From assembly GCA_039881145.1 (NCBI GenBank), contig JAYKKI010000016.1, forward strand, positions 6,101,001 to 6,165,000: DNA of 64,000 nucleotides, given 5' to 3'. A program made the translations under genes and the position numbers. The stretch comes from Druceiella hillmani. Taxonomy: Eukaryota; Arthropoda; Insecta; Lepidoptera; Hepialidae. Below are positions 22,001 to 33,884 of the stretch, piece after piece. Within the stretch, counting starts at the first letter, position 1; every line of letters begins with the position of its first letter. A model generated the notes under the pieces. The model had not been told where the DNA came from. It searched no databases and was given only the letters and a program-made list of their open reading frames with translations.

Positions 22001-25000
22001 CACGATCAATCATGTGTCTGAATGTTTACTGCTTGCATGGAAAACATGAAATTTATCTACTCGCCAATTACGTCAATTATGAAACATCTTGATTAGTACA
22101 TGCACGTAATTTTGAAACATGCAGTACTTTTCACGTTCTAATAGACTTATTTCACGTTGTAAGATTTAAAAAGAGTTGTAAAAAATACATTGTTTACTTT
22201 GTTTTACACCGCCTTTGAATGTATCTGATTTAAAAAAAAAAGTGCCTTATCTGAATTTTATGTTCTTCAAAAAATTATAGACATGATTTCAGCGAGTGTT
22301 TTCGAGTAAAGCCAGACTAACTTTTTATCAAAATAATATTTATTTATGTTTTGAGTCGAAATTTAACGTTAATTCAACTAAAAACAAAATTAATTATATG
22401 CATTGTTGTTTTGACAATAGCTGATTGAAAGTCTCCATGATCGTTATAAAATAACAGCAATTAATCAATAACTGACAAGCAGAAAATACAGTATTTGCCT
22501 TTACTTCCAGAAATGCTTTTCCTGTTATAATTGGATACTCTCTTCAGGTTTTATAAGTTTTTAAAGCAATCATACTCACATCTATATAAACGCACAGACT
22601 TCGGTGTGAATCGTACTTATCCACTAATATTTCTCTTGACAGAACGCTTCTCCCCTTTCTTTCATTGACTTACTCCTGGATGCTAACAAAATATATTCAT
22701 AATTTTGAATAAGTACAAATCACGTAGATAAACTCTACTCAACATTTTAAAAATAAAGAAAAAATATAGGCCTTCAGAAATTTACAAAAGACTTTTTCCA
22801 AACAAACTTCTGAGTTTGAGCAAGCTTCTGAGCTTTGAAAAATACAGTAATGAAAATATTGCATGTATTATAAGAAAATCTTGTGTAAGTATAATTTTAA
22901 AATTATTACACATTTTCTTACATTAGAAGGTATTTTATTGTGTGGGCAATATTAAACCAGTATGAATACTAAACTACATCATTTAAAGCCATTCGAAATA
23001 CATCTAGATTATCGTCTATCTTTAAGATATTTTCGTATCTACCTACTAATGTCTTAGATGCTTCATGTTTTTGTGTATATACGTACCTGTACGTACTTAC
23101 TTACTTACCTTCCTGACTACTTGCGAATATCTTAATTGCTGTTTACCCTTTTATACAGCTATTCAGCAATCGACTAATTTTTATTGCAGCATATATTAAT
23201 AATTGGATATTCACTAGAAAATTCAACAAAATTCTGAAAACTGAGGAAACCCAACTAAAAATAATACTAATATTACACAGCATTTCATCATCTTTTTAAA
23301 AACGGCTAATCTACTCATCAAGTTTTAAATGTAGTCTTTAGGCTTACTAAATAATTATTTTGAGAAAGGTATTTTCTATAATTAATAATAACATACTTGG
23401 AACACGTTACTGCTTTATTTACTTTCATTTGATTATCATGTGGAAAGATATTGTTCCATTTCACAATATCATTTTCGCCAACTGTGGTTGTGTAAAAAAG
23501 AACACTTGGTATCTCACAAATCAGAAAGTACTCATATCGACTCACTTTATGTTGGCAATTGTACACTCTTGGCAAACATTCGCTGAGTTCAGATAACCTG
23601 GTGATATTTATTTGTTTGAAAGAATTGGTTCCAGAAAAAGTTAACAAATTAACTACGAAATGTCCTTATATACATACATTGAAATCTATTGCACTGTCAC
23701 TCTAGCTGAAATGTTCACTCTATCATAAAAATGAAAAAGACGTTAATTTCGTCATTTTCTACTGATCAAGTTAAACAATTTCAATTAGAACTTATTTAAT
23801 TGTTCAAGTAGGAGACATTTCACCTAAGGAGGAAAACTGGGCGTTTCGCCTTATAGCAAATGCTGTCTGTCATTTTATGAATTCTGTCGCGAACACTTTG
23901 AACTTTTATCATATTTGATTCATTTTAGGGAAAACTAACGGCTGTCAGAAAGAACCGCATTATTATTTACAGATGGAAGGAAATTTACCTTTCAAAACAA
24001 TTTTTTTCTTATGTGATTATATTATTACTGTAAAGATTGTTGAAATAATTCGACATTCTCTGACATATTTTTTACAATACATGACGCAAAGAACCGTAAT
24101 TGTTGTTTCGGAAATATGCCTAAAACTTTGTATTGCCTCACATTATAATTTTAATTTCATGCTTGAGGCATTTTTTTTCTTCCCTTAACTAGATATTTCA
24201 TAAATTAAGTATAAGCTTGAGAATATGTGCACTTCCATATACAAATATGCAACTTTTATAGCCTTACTTTACTATTTTCCTGATTTATGTTACGTTTTTT
24301 TATCATATTTGAAGCGGACTTGCTACAACTCGAAAATATTAAAGATGTCGTACTGCACCGTACTGCTGAATCCAACAATAGAGTGGATCTCTGCAACTAA
24401 ACCAAAACCAATGGTCTTTCTTTATATAACTAAACCGTATTTAATATTTTATTTGATTCGACAAGTACTCGAAATCGTGATAAATACAAAAAGAAACAAT
24501 TTAAAGTAGTAAAACTGTAGACGGAGAGCCAAGTTGGTTCCGCTGCTAATGTGATAAAGTTCCATAGCCAAAAGTAAAAATGAAACTCTTATAATTCCAA
24601 TTAAGTTTTACTTCAATATATTTTGATTCCCAAAATGTCAAATTTAGCAAAACCTCCTAAACCTCACAAAGCCCCTGGACTTTATCTTTTTAACAATACT
24701 CTTAAATTTTTTTTTTAACTTCGTCTCTTTATTATAAACCTTCATTTTTATACATATTTATTGTATCGATAATTATATTATATGATTATAAATATTGAAT
24801 CCAATTTAATTTAACTAACACTGGTATCATTTGCACATAGCGAGGAAAACTTCCTAATTCGGGTCAAAAATTATTTCGTGTTAGGCACGTGACAAAGAAC
24901 TAAGTGATAATTTTTTAAATTTAAAATCTAGCAATTCAATGTAATAATAAAAACAGAAATACTAATCTGTAGTAAGTATTACTGCTGTTTTTCCACCGTT

Positions 25001-25290
25001 CGTATTCATCGTAAATCTAATATACTTTTAACAAGGTTTTCAGAGCTGTTAAAATATTCAAAAATACTATTGTGATTTACGTATCTAAAATTTGAGTTTT
25101 GCTGGCTTACTAGCTAGGCAAATTAAGTCCCGCTACATTTCCATACATAAAGAATATTCTTTATTGTAAGACTAGAAAGGATATTATTTATAACTTCTTA
25201 AACAATAGAAATACCAATAAACTCGAATGATAGAGAAGTGACCTTTACCGCCTAAAGATAATTGACGGACTCTTAAATCATTTCAATTTA
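19055..25290. other. 6 kb of AT-rich DNA without recognised genes
   Basis: No coding exon or element ends seen. It holds a CA microsatellite (about 19397-19425) and a block at about 20240-20340 ('ccaaaattgctagaaaccac') that reads like a decayed moth repeat. Open frames at 20325, 20981, 23318, 23360, 23973 and 24225 are Phe/Ile/Tyr-rich, lack motifs, or overlap each other on opposite strands (23318-23647 minus against 23360-23596 plus), as expected by chance in AT-rich DNA. Confidence 0.4.
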
Positions 25291-25299
25291 ATATTTACT

Positions 25300-25862
25300 T
25301 TTTGCCTAAAACTACTTAGTTCACCCAGCTGACTATTTTACTCACAATTGCTTTGAGCCAGATGGTTATTTGTCCGTAACCACTTGGTTCACACTTGGTT
25401 TGTATTTTACCAGTAGCTACTTCGTTCACCCAGTTGGTCTTTTATTCGGAAATACTTGATTCATCCAGTAGGTTCTTTGTTCATAACTACTGAAATTACC
25501 AAGTTGGCTTTTTGTCCGTATGTACTTGGTTCATCCAGTTGGTTTTTAACCGTAACCACTTAGTTTATCCAGTTGATTCTTTGCTCATAACTACTTGATT
25601 GATTCGATTAGTTATTTATTTGTAACTACTTGGTTCACCTAATTGGCTCTTTGCGCTTAACTACTTGATTAACCCAATTAGCGTTTCATCCGTAACTACT
25701 TGGTTCACCCAGTTGACTCCTGGCTTGTAATTACTTGACTGACCCAGTTGGTTTTTTGTCCACGGCTACTTGATTCACCCAGTTGACTCTTCGGTTGAAA
25801 CTCCTTGATTGACCCGGTTTGCTCTTTGTTCGGGGCTACTTGGTTCACCCAGTAGAATTTTC
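25300..25862 (+). repeat. 35-bp minisatellite with ~70-bp two-unit periodicity
   Basis: About 16 units of the form 'acttggttcacccagttgg' followed by 'ctctttgtccgtaact'. The clearest units start at about 25690, 25725, 25760 and 25795, giving 35 bp. Units tend to alternate between 'ggttcaccca' and 'gattgaccca' forms, hence a 70-bp higher period in the right half. 35 is not a multiple of three and stops occur, so the array is not coding. Divergence is moderate and greater at the left edge. Confidence 0.9.
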
Positions 25863-26066
25863 CCAGCGGCCCTTTGTTTATCGTTTAGTTATGTAGTCAA
25901 AGGTTATATCATGATTGTCAGTAGACCGATATTTTTAGGGTTCTGTATTGAAACAAGCAACACTTGTAATTTTATCATGTCAATTTATTCTTGTAGATCT
26001 ATTTGCATTAGATTTTCAAATTGATACTTTGTATCGAGATACCAACTATTATGTCCGTACCTATAA

Positions 26067-26275
26067 AATGGGAGAGAAAATTTACTTAAGGTGCACAAGG
26101 ACCTCTGAAAATCTCCTCATTTTACTAATCCCTCAAACCTGATGTCCACGAAAATACATTCACTTTCTGTGCTGTCAAAATGTGAAATAAGCTAGAACTT
26201 GATACCCAAAGTGCGCCGTCAAATCGCGCTTTCAAGAGTCATCTGAAAAAGAAATTTCGTAACTCTCTTTCTTGA
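26067..26275 (+). pseudogene. non-LTR retrotransposon ORF2 C-terminal relic
   Basis: The end of a LINE reverse-transcriptase polyprotein. A first frame gives RCTRTSENLLILLIPQT; after a frameshift the next frame gives ENTFTFCAVKM, a TGA where Trp is expected, then NKLELDTQSAPSNRAFKSHL followed by KKKFRNSLS and a stop. The block 'SAPSN.AFKSHLKKKF' is the characteristic end of several insect LINE ORF2 proteins (CR1/Jockey-like); the clade is not certain. The region to about 26450, including 'actagtggtcgcccagtgg', is its probable 3' UTR. Confidence 0.7.
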
Positions 26276-26459
26276 CTTCCATTCGTAACTCACCATCGTT
26301 TCCTCCCTGACTTATCCCACCTCAATTCTGTCCCCTTCTTTTATTTTTCCTAATGTATTTTGGTTATTTACTTGTTATTTGTTCTATTTTTGTTAATTTG
26401 AACTAAGACTAGTGGTCGCCCAGTGGTCGAAATACGACCGTAATTTGTTAAAAAATTAA

Positions 26460-27105
26460 GTTAATACGTTATTGAGGTTCCTTATTCAAACCTTTATGAT
26501 ATTACCCCATAATCATTTGAAACTCCAGACTGAAATTACAAAAAAGGATTTCATTTATATAATAAAATGTATTCACTTAGTTTAAACATTAATAGGAAGG
26601 CGAGAGTAAATCAATTTAGATTGCTGCTATAAAATTTTCCTCTTACAACAGGTATATGTTAAGCCAGCTGACAGATTTTACTTTTGCAACAGCTGAACAT
26701 ATGTACATTAAGCAAGCTGTATTTTACTTATATATAAAACACATATATCTATTAAATAAAATATAAAATAAACGCTTTTTTGCCTTGATGTACACTGCAC
26801 AGACTACTGGAAAAGGAACATTTGAAATTACACAAAATACACAGTTCGAAACTCATTTAGTCATTCTAACATCTTAAATTTCATTGGTGACAATTTCTAC
26901 TCTGTGCGACTGTTTTACCACAGACTATTATGTGTTTGCTGTTGATGGTGAAACAATTATTTTTTTATTGTTGAACGTAAGCAATGAATCTTTTAATGTA
27001 TTTGTGGTATATAACTTAATGTATGCACAATCTCACACTCCTCTGTACGCGCAATATGCTTGAAAAAAGATTAAAAAGTTTTCTCTGCACATATTAATAT
27101 TTAGA
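26460..27105. other. AT-rich stretch without recognised genes
   Basis: Nothing assignable. Paired 'ggtatatgttaagccagctg' and 'catatgtacattaagcaagc' near 26650-26720 suggest a small local duplication. Confidence 0.3.
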
Positions 27106-27109
27106 TTCC

Positions 27110-27925
27110 TCACGCGTCTGTCCATCCGTCCGTCACAGCTATTTTTCTCAGAAACCGTTTGACATAGGAATTTAGAATTTTGCATAGTAATAACAAATAT
27201 TAACCCGCTAATGTCTCAATGGCCTAAAATTTTAAAATATCCATTTGTAAATTTTTGGGGTAAAATTAATTACTCGATTTTATTTATTCCACGTATAGTG
27301 TGGGTATCGTTTGAAACGACTAGATACAAGAATCTAAAAAATATTTTTTCATGATTTTAGGTATTAAATCATAAGAGATATACTGAAAAAAAATTGTTCC
27401 CCCACTCCCCTTATTTCCGAAACTACTCATCCTGAAATGAATTTTAAGAACCCCACGTAAAGATTGCGGGAAAACTATAGCGATGATTCTAGATGTGATA
27501 TTTTTAAAAATGTACCATATTTTTAGGCCTGTGAAATATATGGCACGCAATGTAGACCATACAACGTAAGCATTTAAAACTTGAAATTTAGCATAGTGGA
27601 CATAACTCATATATTTTTCATTATTTTTTTTAAATATTCATATAAAAATTAAAAAGGGGATAAATAAAGCTCTTAATTTTTTTTTACTTTTATGTATCAT
27701 GTCGAGTATCATTTGAAAAGATTTGTTATGAGGGATACAAAAACAATTTTTCATAATTGTAAATTGCATATTTAAATATAGGAAATATAGACAAAAAGTA
27801 TGCAAAAAAGGGCTACACGTCCCCCAAAACCGAACCCCTCCCCTCCTTACTCGCCGTCTAATTAATTCGGAACTTCACGATTTTCCTAGATCTTACAATT
27901 TTTAATACGCCTGTGGAAGATTCAG
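27110..27925 (+). repeat. dispersed repeat family A, longest copy
   Basis: Order: 'tctgtccatccgtccgtcac', 'ctcagaaaccgtttgacata', 'gcatagtaataac', 'ggtatcgtttgaaa', 'gatatactgaaaaaaaattg', 'ttatttccgaaactactcat', 'ccccacgtaaagattgcggg', 'attctagatgtgat', then a second 'ttgaaatttagcatagt' and a second 'gagtatcatttgaaaagatt'. The reappearance of early blocks late in the copy shows that two partial units lie head to tail. The minus-strand 96-codon frame at 27320 falls inside and has no motif. Confidence 0.6.
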
Positions 27926-27929
27926 TAGG

Positions 27930-29180
27930 CAATATATTTAATATAATTATGTGATAAGAAAAATTAGTGTAGTTTAATAAACATACTATTGTTTTAACTG
28001 TTTCTTTTTTTGAAATTATGTACACAATATCTCACAGTGTTCCACAATACATTATAATTTTAGTTAATGCTTGGATTGACTGAAAGAGTTTGTCTTTGTA
28101 TCAATAAGTTCGTATTATGAATTAATATGAAAAAATATTTAAAAATTTGTTTTTTGTACACCTCTCAGAGTGAAAGAATAAAAATTTGCTTTTCGTACAC
28201 CTCACGGAGTGGGATATCGTTGGATAGGCTTTTTAAAATTAAATTAAGGTTCTGTTTACAAACTTTCATGTATAAACTCTAAACTCCGTTTGCAATAAGC
28301 TTCGAAATTACGTTCAATGTGAGTATAAAACCCCCAACTATCCACCCTTTAATGTTTCGACTTTGGCTTTGAAAAACCTGTTTTTCTGAATTCTATTTTA
28401 GGTACTGATATTTGATTAGAAGTTTCGAGTCAAATTATTTCAGTTATCTAACACTTAAAAATTCAATAAATATATACAACTACGCAACCCTACTTCGCGC
28501 GTACCCCGACTCTCATTTGATGGGTGTTTTGTTTTAATCATGAACTTTGTCATGTTGTATTAAAATTTTGATTAATTTTTAATTCCAGACTAATAAATAT
28601 GACATTAGAAAATTTATGTAAACTTGCTAAATATTTTTGTTCCAAATAATTATAATATTGGAAAAGAGAACAAATATTCATAATTATATAATACATATCG
28701 TTAAGCAGAAATTGCAAAAGCTCTCATAATACATAGCGTTAAGCGGAAATTGCAAAAGCTCTCAATGCCACGTGGTGCATTTGTTAGGCGGCTTTCTTGC
28801 AAAATAGTATAATTTCCCACATAGTAAATACATTTCTGAGCACATATCCTTGCTTACATGGTTAGATAAATAAAACCAGAGTAATTTTCACATTAAATTC
28901 CAGCTGTCCATTGTATCTTAAGTCCAGACTTACTATTTAAGCTGACCGTGAATTACGTCTCGAAGCTTCTTTACCCTTCTTACTTAAATATAATACTATC
29001 TTCTCATTTAGAACATACACTACTAAGCCCTGGAATAAATTACATCCTATAATACCTCTCCTAAACAAACACACTTAAGGATCTTCTCCAAAAGCTCTGT
29101 CTCTTGTAATTACTTATTACACTTACGTCCTCATTTTCTTATAGTTAAATATATTATTACGATGTGAAAACATGGAACTA
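27930..29180. other. AT-rich stretch with a short 38-bp tandem duplication
   Basis: No gene seen. At 28688-28764 'ataatacatatcgttaagc' plus 'gaaattgcaaaagctctc' occurs twice in tandem (period 38 bp, few differences). At about 28138-28212 'tttgttttttgtacacctc' and 'ttgcttttcgtacacctca' are another close pair. Confidence 0.45.
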
Positions 29181-29184
29181 AAAA

Positions 29185-29480
29185 TTGTGAATCACAATCA
29201 CATCGATGACTTTAAGATATGGTACCATAGAAAGGTGTTACGGAAACTCAAAATAAGGACAAATTTATTAACCAATTCCTTCAAAAAGTGTACCTCTTTT
29301 TGGGCACTTTATCAGGAAAGACGACAATAACCTCAAAATTTGATGGTTTGTGGAAAAATTGTCTAAAAGAGGCGGCAAAAACGAAGTTCAATACATCGAT
29401 TGAACCCAACTTGATGAATCATAAAAGCCGAAAGCAAAAAATATCACGTGACTTCGTTTCCGAGGAAGTGATTCAGTCCT
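29185..29480 (+). pseudogene. RTE-like LINE ORF2 C-terminal relic
   Basis: A frame-shifting translation gives WYHRKVLRKLKIRTNLLTNS, then LFGHFIRKDDNNL, then KNEVQYID.TQLDES. This matches the insect RTE-type ORF2 tail (a WC.RR.LRI..R.TN segment followed by FFGH..RKD). Three frames are needed and stops intervene, so it is dead. The 80-codon open frame at 29288 is an out-of-frame reading of this relic, not a gene. The better preserved relative is at 33.4-33.9 kb. Confidence 0.65.
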
Positions 29481-29550
29481 TTGTAGAAAATGCCTTTTTT
29501 ATGGAGGAATATATTATAACTAGGATATAAAATTGGAAAATTTCCAATTT

Positions 29551-29613
29551 TTTCTGTCTATTTTAGAAATATGTAATATAAAGCATATTACATATTTCTA
29601 AAATGGAGAGAAA
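29551..29613. repeat. near-perfect 29-bp hairpin, 5-nt loop
   Basis: The inner 20 bp (29560-29579 with 29585-29604, 'attttagaaatatgtaatat') pair perfectly around AAAGC. Pairing continues outward through 'tttctgtct' against 'ggagagaaa' with one mismatch and one wobble. A separate short palindrome, 'aaaattggaaaatttccaat', lies just upstream at 29530-29552. Confidence 0.85.
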
Positions 29614-29639
29614 ACATTAGAATTTTATTATATGTTGTT

Positions 29640-30520
29640 ATGAAATACTAAAACTCTATTCCTTGACGCATTACATGTAACTGATATGCCAGTCCCGTAT
29701 GAATACTAGTTTATTTGATATAGTTGAATAACATATGAATTCAGCAATGCTAAAAGTCTATAAGAATATGAATACAGAACGCTCGTTGCGTATAATTCAT
29801 CTCAAACTTAACCAATTTTCCTCTTTTTTATTACGAATGATTTTCTTGATATAAACATGCTGCTATCCTCATTAGTATTCCGATAAAATTATACTTTCAG
29901 AAACGAATAATACGACCGTATATGACATGATTTAGTGCAATAAAGTAAATAAAAAAAATAAACAAAACGATTTAAAACAATTTTAAAAAGTACTTGAAAC
30001 AACTTTCAAACTATTTCATACTATTTATTACCATCTCAGTATTAAAATAAGTAACAAGGTAATTTACTAAGTTTCACAATAATATGGTACAACGGCACGA
30101 AACCCTCAGAGCGCGAGTTCTACTCCCATTTGACTGTCTTTTTATTGTAGGAGATGTAAGATACAGAAAATATAATAAAGTTTGGTCGTACGTTATATTA
30201 AATAGTTGTTGTAGTAATAATGTTGTGCTGTAATTAGTCTTGTAATATTGGCATCTCGGTATTATAAGTAATTTAAAGAAAAAATAAGAAAAAGACCAAC
30301 AGAACAGTACAAACTTGCTTGTTTTTTTATGTTATCCGTACGCTGCAAAATTCGAGTCATAAGTGCATATTACGTCAACATGACTAAAAACATGGTAAAG
30401 AAAATTTGGAAACAGACATGATAGAACTTTATACTTATGATTATTGGTTTGGTAATTTGTTTTGATTACGACATCGCTGGTGATTACATTGTACTACTCA
30501 AATATACTTTTATTTGGGTG
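29640..30520. other. AT-rich stretch with one repeat tail
   Basis: At 30085-30135 'cacgaaaccctcagagcgcg' with 'agttctactcccatttgac' is a decayed copy of the repeat tail also seen near 18.15 and 34.9 kb. The rest is unassigned. Confidence 0.4.
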
Positions 30521-30529
30521 GATGGGAAA

Positions 30530-31215
30530 AAGGAAATAGTCATCATTTACCCAGAACTAAAACCCTTTTTAGAACGAACCTAAACCCGAGATATCTACCA
30601 CAATTTGTATAAGAGTTTCCCTGATCACGTATTAATATTGTCAAAATTTCATCACGATCGGGGAAAATTCGATTACAAATTTCGATTGTCAGTTAGTTAG
30701 ATAGCTATAAACCTAAATAAAATCGTTTAAAAATGTTTAAATTATTGAAATTCAGCAACAAGAATATCAATAGGCATTAACAATATCAATCTTATTTCAA
30801 TACAAATTCCCTTAAAATATAAAAGCGAATTAAATTATTTCTAAACTGAAAATGTATCGATTGCAATTACTATCTGAAACATAAACATACTTCATTTAAT
30901 TATACTTTACTTTTCACATTACTTGGATGGATCCAATGAACCCGAGTAAAAGCGCATTTGAGTTATACAAGGGATATAGTCATCATCTATCTAGAACTAA
31001 AATACTTTTCCAAACGAATTAAACGAACCTAAACCGGAGATATCTACCACAATTTGTATGAAATTCGATATAGCCGATAAGAAAATCAATTATATTTCAA
31101 TACAAATTGCTTTAAAGTATAAAAGTTAATTAAATTATTTATAAACTAAAAATACATCAATTGCAATTATTATTTGAAACATAAACATCCTCCACTTAAT
31201 TCTACTTTACTTTTC
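30530..31215 (+). repeat. two-copy tandem duplication, second copy internally deleted
   Basis: Copy 1 (about 30530-30915) and copy 2 (about 30975-31215) share 'atagtcatcat', 'gaacctaaacc', 'gagatatctaccacaatttg', 'atttcaatacaaatt', 'gcaattattatttgaaacat' and 'aattctactttacttttcat' (with a few changes in copy 1). Copy 2 lacks about 165 bp present in copy 1 (about 30620-30785, including 'tttcatcacgatcggggaaa'). Confidence 0.8.
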
Positions 31216-31219
31216 ATAT

Positions 31220-33425
31220 TAATTCATCCCTATTTACACCACTTCAAACGGGGAGGACGACGGGAGGTAGTACTTATTATTATGGACTATTGTGAGCGAG
31301 TATTTTATGAAGGATAATTGCTACATACTATTCTATTATTATTTACAATAGCTTCTAAAATTATAAAATATTTTAACAATAAACTCTCGAAACATTCTCA
31401 GAAAATTCTCAGCACAATAAGACATCCGAAAATTTTAGAAAACAATAGCCGTCGAAGCTAAGGACTCTTAGTTGATGGAAATTACTTTTCAATACGGATC
31501 TGTTTAAATATTTATTGGCCATATCTCGATTGATTTTGGAATTCGACACTTATATGATCCGTATAATATTTTCATTTCAAATGTCTTGTCCGTTAAATTT
31601 TAATCATTTCAGGTATTCATTATAAATATTAATTTCCGTTGGTTTCATTGAGTAGTAAAGACACACTGCCACCATGGAAGAATATTAGGACTCAAAACTT
31701 AATTTCATTAACTGAGTTGAGGAAATTTTGCATGAAGATGAAATCAATTTTATTAATATGCTTTTATTAGTTTAATTTTAGATGTCTAAACAGGCATTCA
31801 AATTGAAAAGCGACTTCATTTAATTATTAGCGCAAATTTAGAGTATAATTTTATGTACGATGTTCAGACACAAAAATATAATTTGTTTATTGTCAACTTT
31901 GTTTATTTATATATTTACAACTTTGTTAACAAAAACAATTAATAAAAAAAATTTATTAGAATTTTAATAAAAACTAAATGTATAGTTCAGTAAACTCTAT
32001 TATTTTCCGTTTTTTTATTTGTTACCATGTTATATAAAATTTTCCTAATAATTTTTAATTGACTATTATTTCTTTATTATCCTATTTTTCATTCTATTGA
32101 GAAAAACATATTATTTGTAGATTATTATTTTCATTCGAATTTTTATTTTGACATATTACAATGGCTCATTGTTTCGATTATTTCATTTTTTTAACATTTT
32201 CGGTTATTATAATATTAATATCATAAAAATGTAACTAAGTAAGTAACATTGATGTAATTAGAAAGTTTAATACATCAATGTTACTTACTTAACATTGATG
32301 TATTAAAATATTTCTATGTACTAATATTGTAAGGCCATAGAGGAGACTCTATAGTAAGTACTAATTAGTGTAGACCGTGCACATTCTCGATATAAAGGAT
32401 AACTGCTACATAATAATATTTGGAAGAATCAAGCGTGAAATATTCCTTCTCCTACATGACTCTTGATGATACCTACGTCGATAGTAAGCAATTTTCAAGA
32501 TAATTATACTCCATTAACACATGTCTTAGGAAACCATTGTTTTACATCGAATCATAATAATGCTAGACGTTATAGCTTAATAGAAGGTTATTAAGAATAA
32601 GCCAATTTACGAATTGTTCAGAGCTTTTGCTAATTGTGTTCTGGAAAACGTTGATCTTCTAAATGGCTTGTTACATGGGGACAGTCTACATCCCTGTTAG
32701 GTGAAAGCATTTTTCGTGCTTACGTTACTCTATGAGAGGCCTTTCGAAGATCCTTTCCCTCGTGCGCGGCATTAGGATGTTCGGTAAGGGACCCAGGAGA
32801 GGGAATCTAATGATTATCTTACTGTATATAATTATTTTAGACTTTGAGACCACACGGGTAATAGTAGAGATAGTCAGATAAACTAAATGTTTACTACTGA
32901 AAATGGTAGAAACAATTTTTATAGAAAAGAATGTTTTAAAATATAAATACGTATCAGTAAGTATACTTACCACGAGACATAAAGTTGTATGGTTACTCTC
33001 ACGCATTTTCAGGAGTATTATTTTGCGGAAAGAAAAACTATTATACTGGTAATTGGATGCTTTTCTTAAGTTTTGTATAACAGAGTTGCTATTCAAAATA
33101 ATGAAATGTTTAAAAATTGTGATTGAAAAAACTTGAAAATAAAAAATATCATAATATATAAAAAAATGTCATGAATAGTTTTCGTCTTGTATTTCCGAAA
33201 GGAATCCCAAAAAAATATTACTGTATACATTAACCAAAGCTTTCATTTTTTTACTAGGTAATTAACCTAGTTTAACCCATTGGCATAGAAAATAGATTAT
33301 ATGTATTGTGTGTGTTATTGGTGATAACTAAAATTGCAATGGACAAATTTAAGAAAATATGGAGTTAGACATTTCATTACCAAAATCACTAAGATACATA
33401 TAATTTGAGTTTTTTGTGTTCACCA
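31220..33425. other. AT-rich stretch with one inverted repeat
   Basis: No gene seen apart from the hairpin listed at 32236. A 123-codon minus frame at 32725-33096 lacks any recognised motif and sits in AT-rich DNA. A short plus frame starts at 32732 (MRGLSKILSLVRGIRMFG) in a GC-balanced patch, but it has no support beyond being open. Confidence 0.35.
32236..32291. repeat. perfect 21-bp inverted repeat, 14-nt loop, plus a third partial copy
   Basis: Arms 32236-32256 and 32271-32291 ('taagtaagtaacattgatgt' plus a) pair without mismatch. Directly after the right arm, 'taacattgatgtatta' repeats part of the left arm again, so the structure has three copies of the inner sequence. Confidence 0.9.
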
Positions 33426-33433
33426 TATTTCTT

Positions 33434-33880
33434 TACGCCCCAGAGACGTGGACAGTTCTAGAAATCGAGAAGAATCGACCTACAGATATGATACTGGAGA
33501 AGATTACTGGAAATATCTTGGGAGAAATTCCGAACTAACTCTTTACTCCAAAAAATCGGTATCAAGCAGCGTCTATCGATCTTAGTACAATATCATAAAA
33601 AAAAATTCTTTATTCTTAAATTCTTTATTCATATAACGTGGCAGAACAAAAGCTCTATAGAGCGCTTTGTCAACCTAGGTACAACAGAGAACACCAACGA
33701 GTGCGGACAGTTGCTCATGCGAAGGATTAGCCACATCAAATCTGCTGTAGGCGGCTCGTTACACTGGTGAGCCAGAGTGACGGTAGTTCAAAGATAGATG
33801 GTGAAACTTTGCTATGCGGATTGGATCAGCCCTGACAGTACCACATGATGACCACAACTGCTGCGTCAAGAATGTCATGA
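33434..33880 (+). pseudogene. RTE-like LINE ORF2 C-terminal relic
   Basis: Translation with a few frameshifts gives YAPETWTVLEIEKNR, then RRLLEISWEKFRTNSLLQKI and GIKQRLSILVQYH. After an A-rich insertion it continues with HITWQNKSSIERFVNLGTTE, NTNECGQLLMRRISHIKSAV and GGSLHW before stops. This is the typical end of insect RTE-type reverse transcriptases (ETWT, RR.LRISW, RTN, LGIKQRLS, FGH, RSPMRW..QI). It lacks the catalytic RT and endonuclease domains and is dead. The insertion at 33598-33630 contains a duplicated 'attctttatt'. Confidence 0.85.
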
Positions 33881-33884
33881 TACA

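Noticed and set aside
23318..23647. 109-codon minus frame overlapping a 78-codon plus frame
   Set aside because: The two overlap on opposite strands, neither has recognisable motifs, and both fit chance openness.
25809..26142. Overlapping 71- and 64-codon plus frames
   Set aside because: The first crosses the end of the minisatellite; the second merges with one frame of the LINE ORF2 relic. Neither is an independent gene.
29288..29530. 80-codon plus-strand open frame
   Set aside because: It reads the RTE-like LINE relic in the wrong frame; the correct frame (LFGHFIRKDDNNL) is interrupted by stops.
32725..33096. 123-codon minus-strand open frame, the longest in the window
   Set aside because: Composition is Ile/Ser/Thr/Phe-rich as expected from AT-rich DNA. 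There are no motif, signal or splice context, and the GC-balanced patch at its end suggests only a short plus-strand frame.
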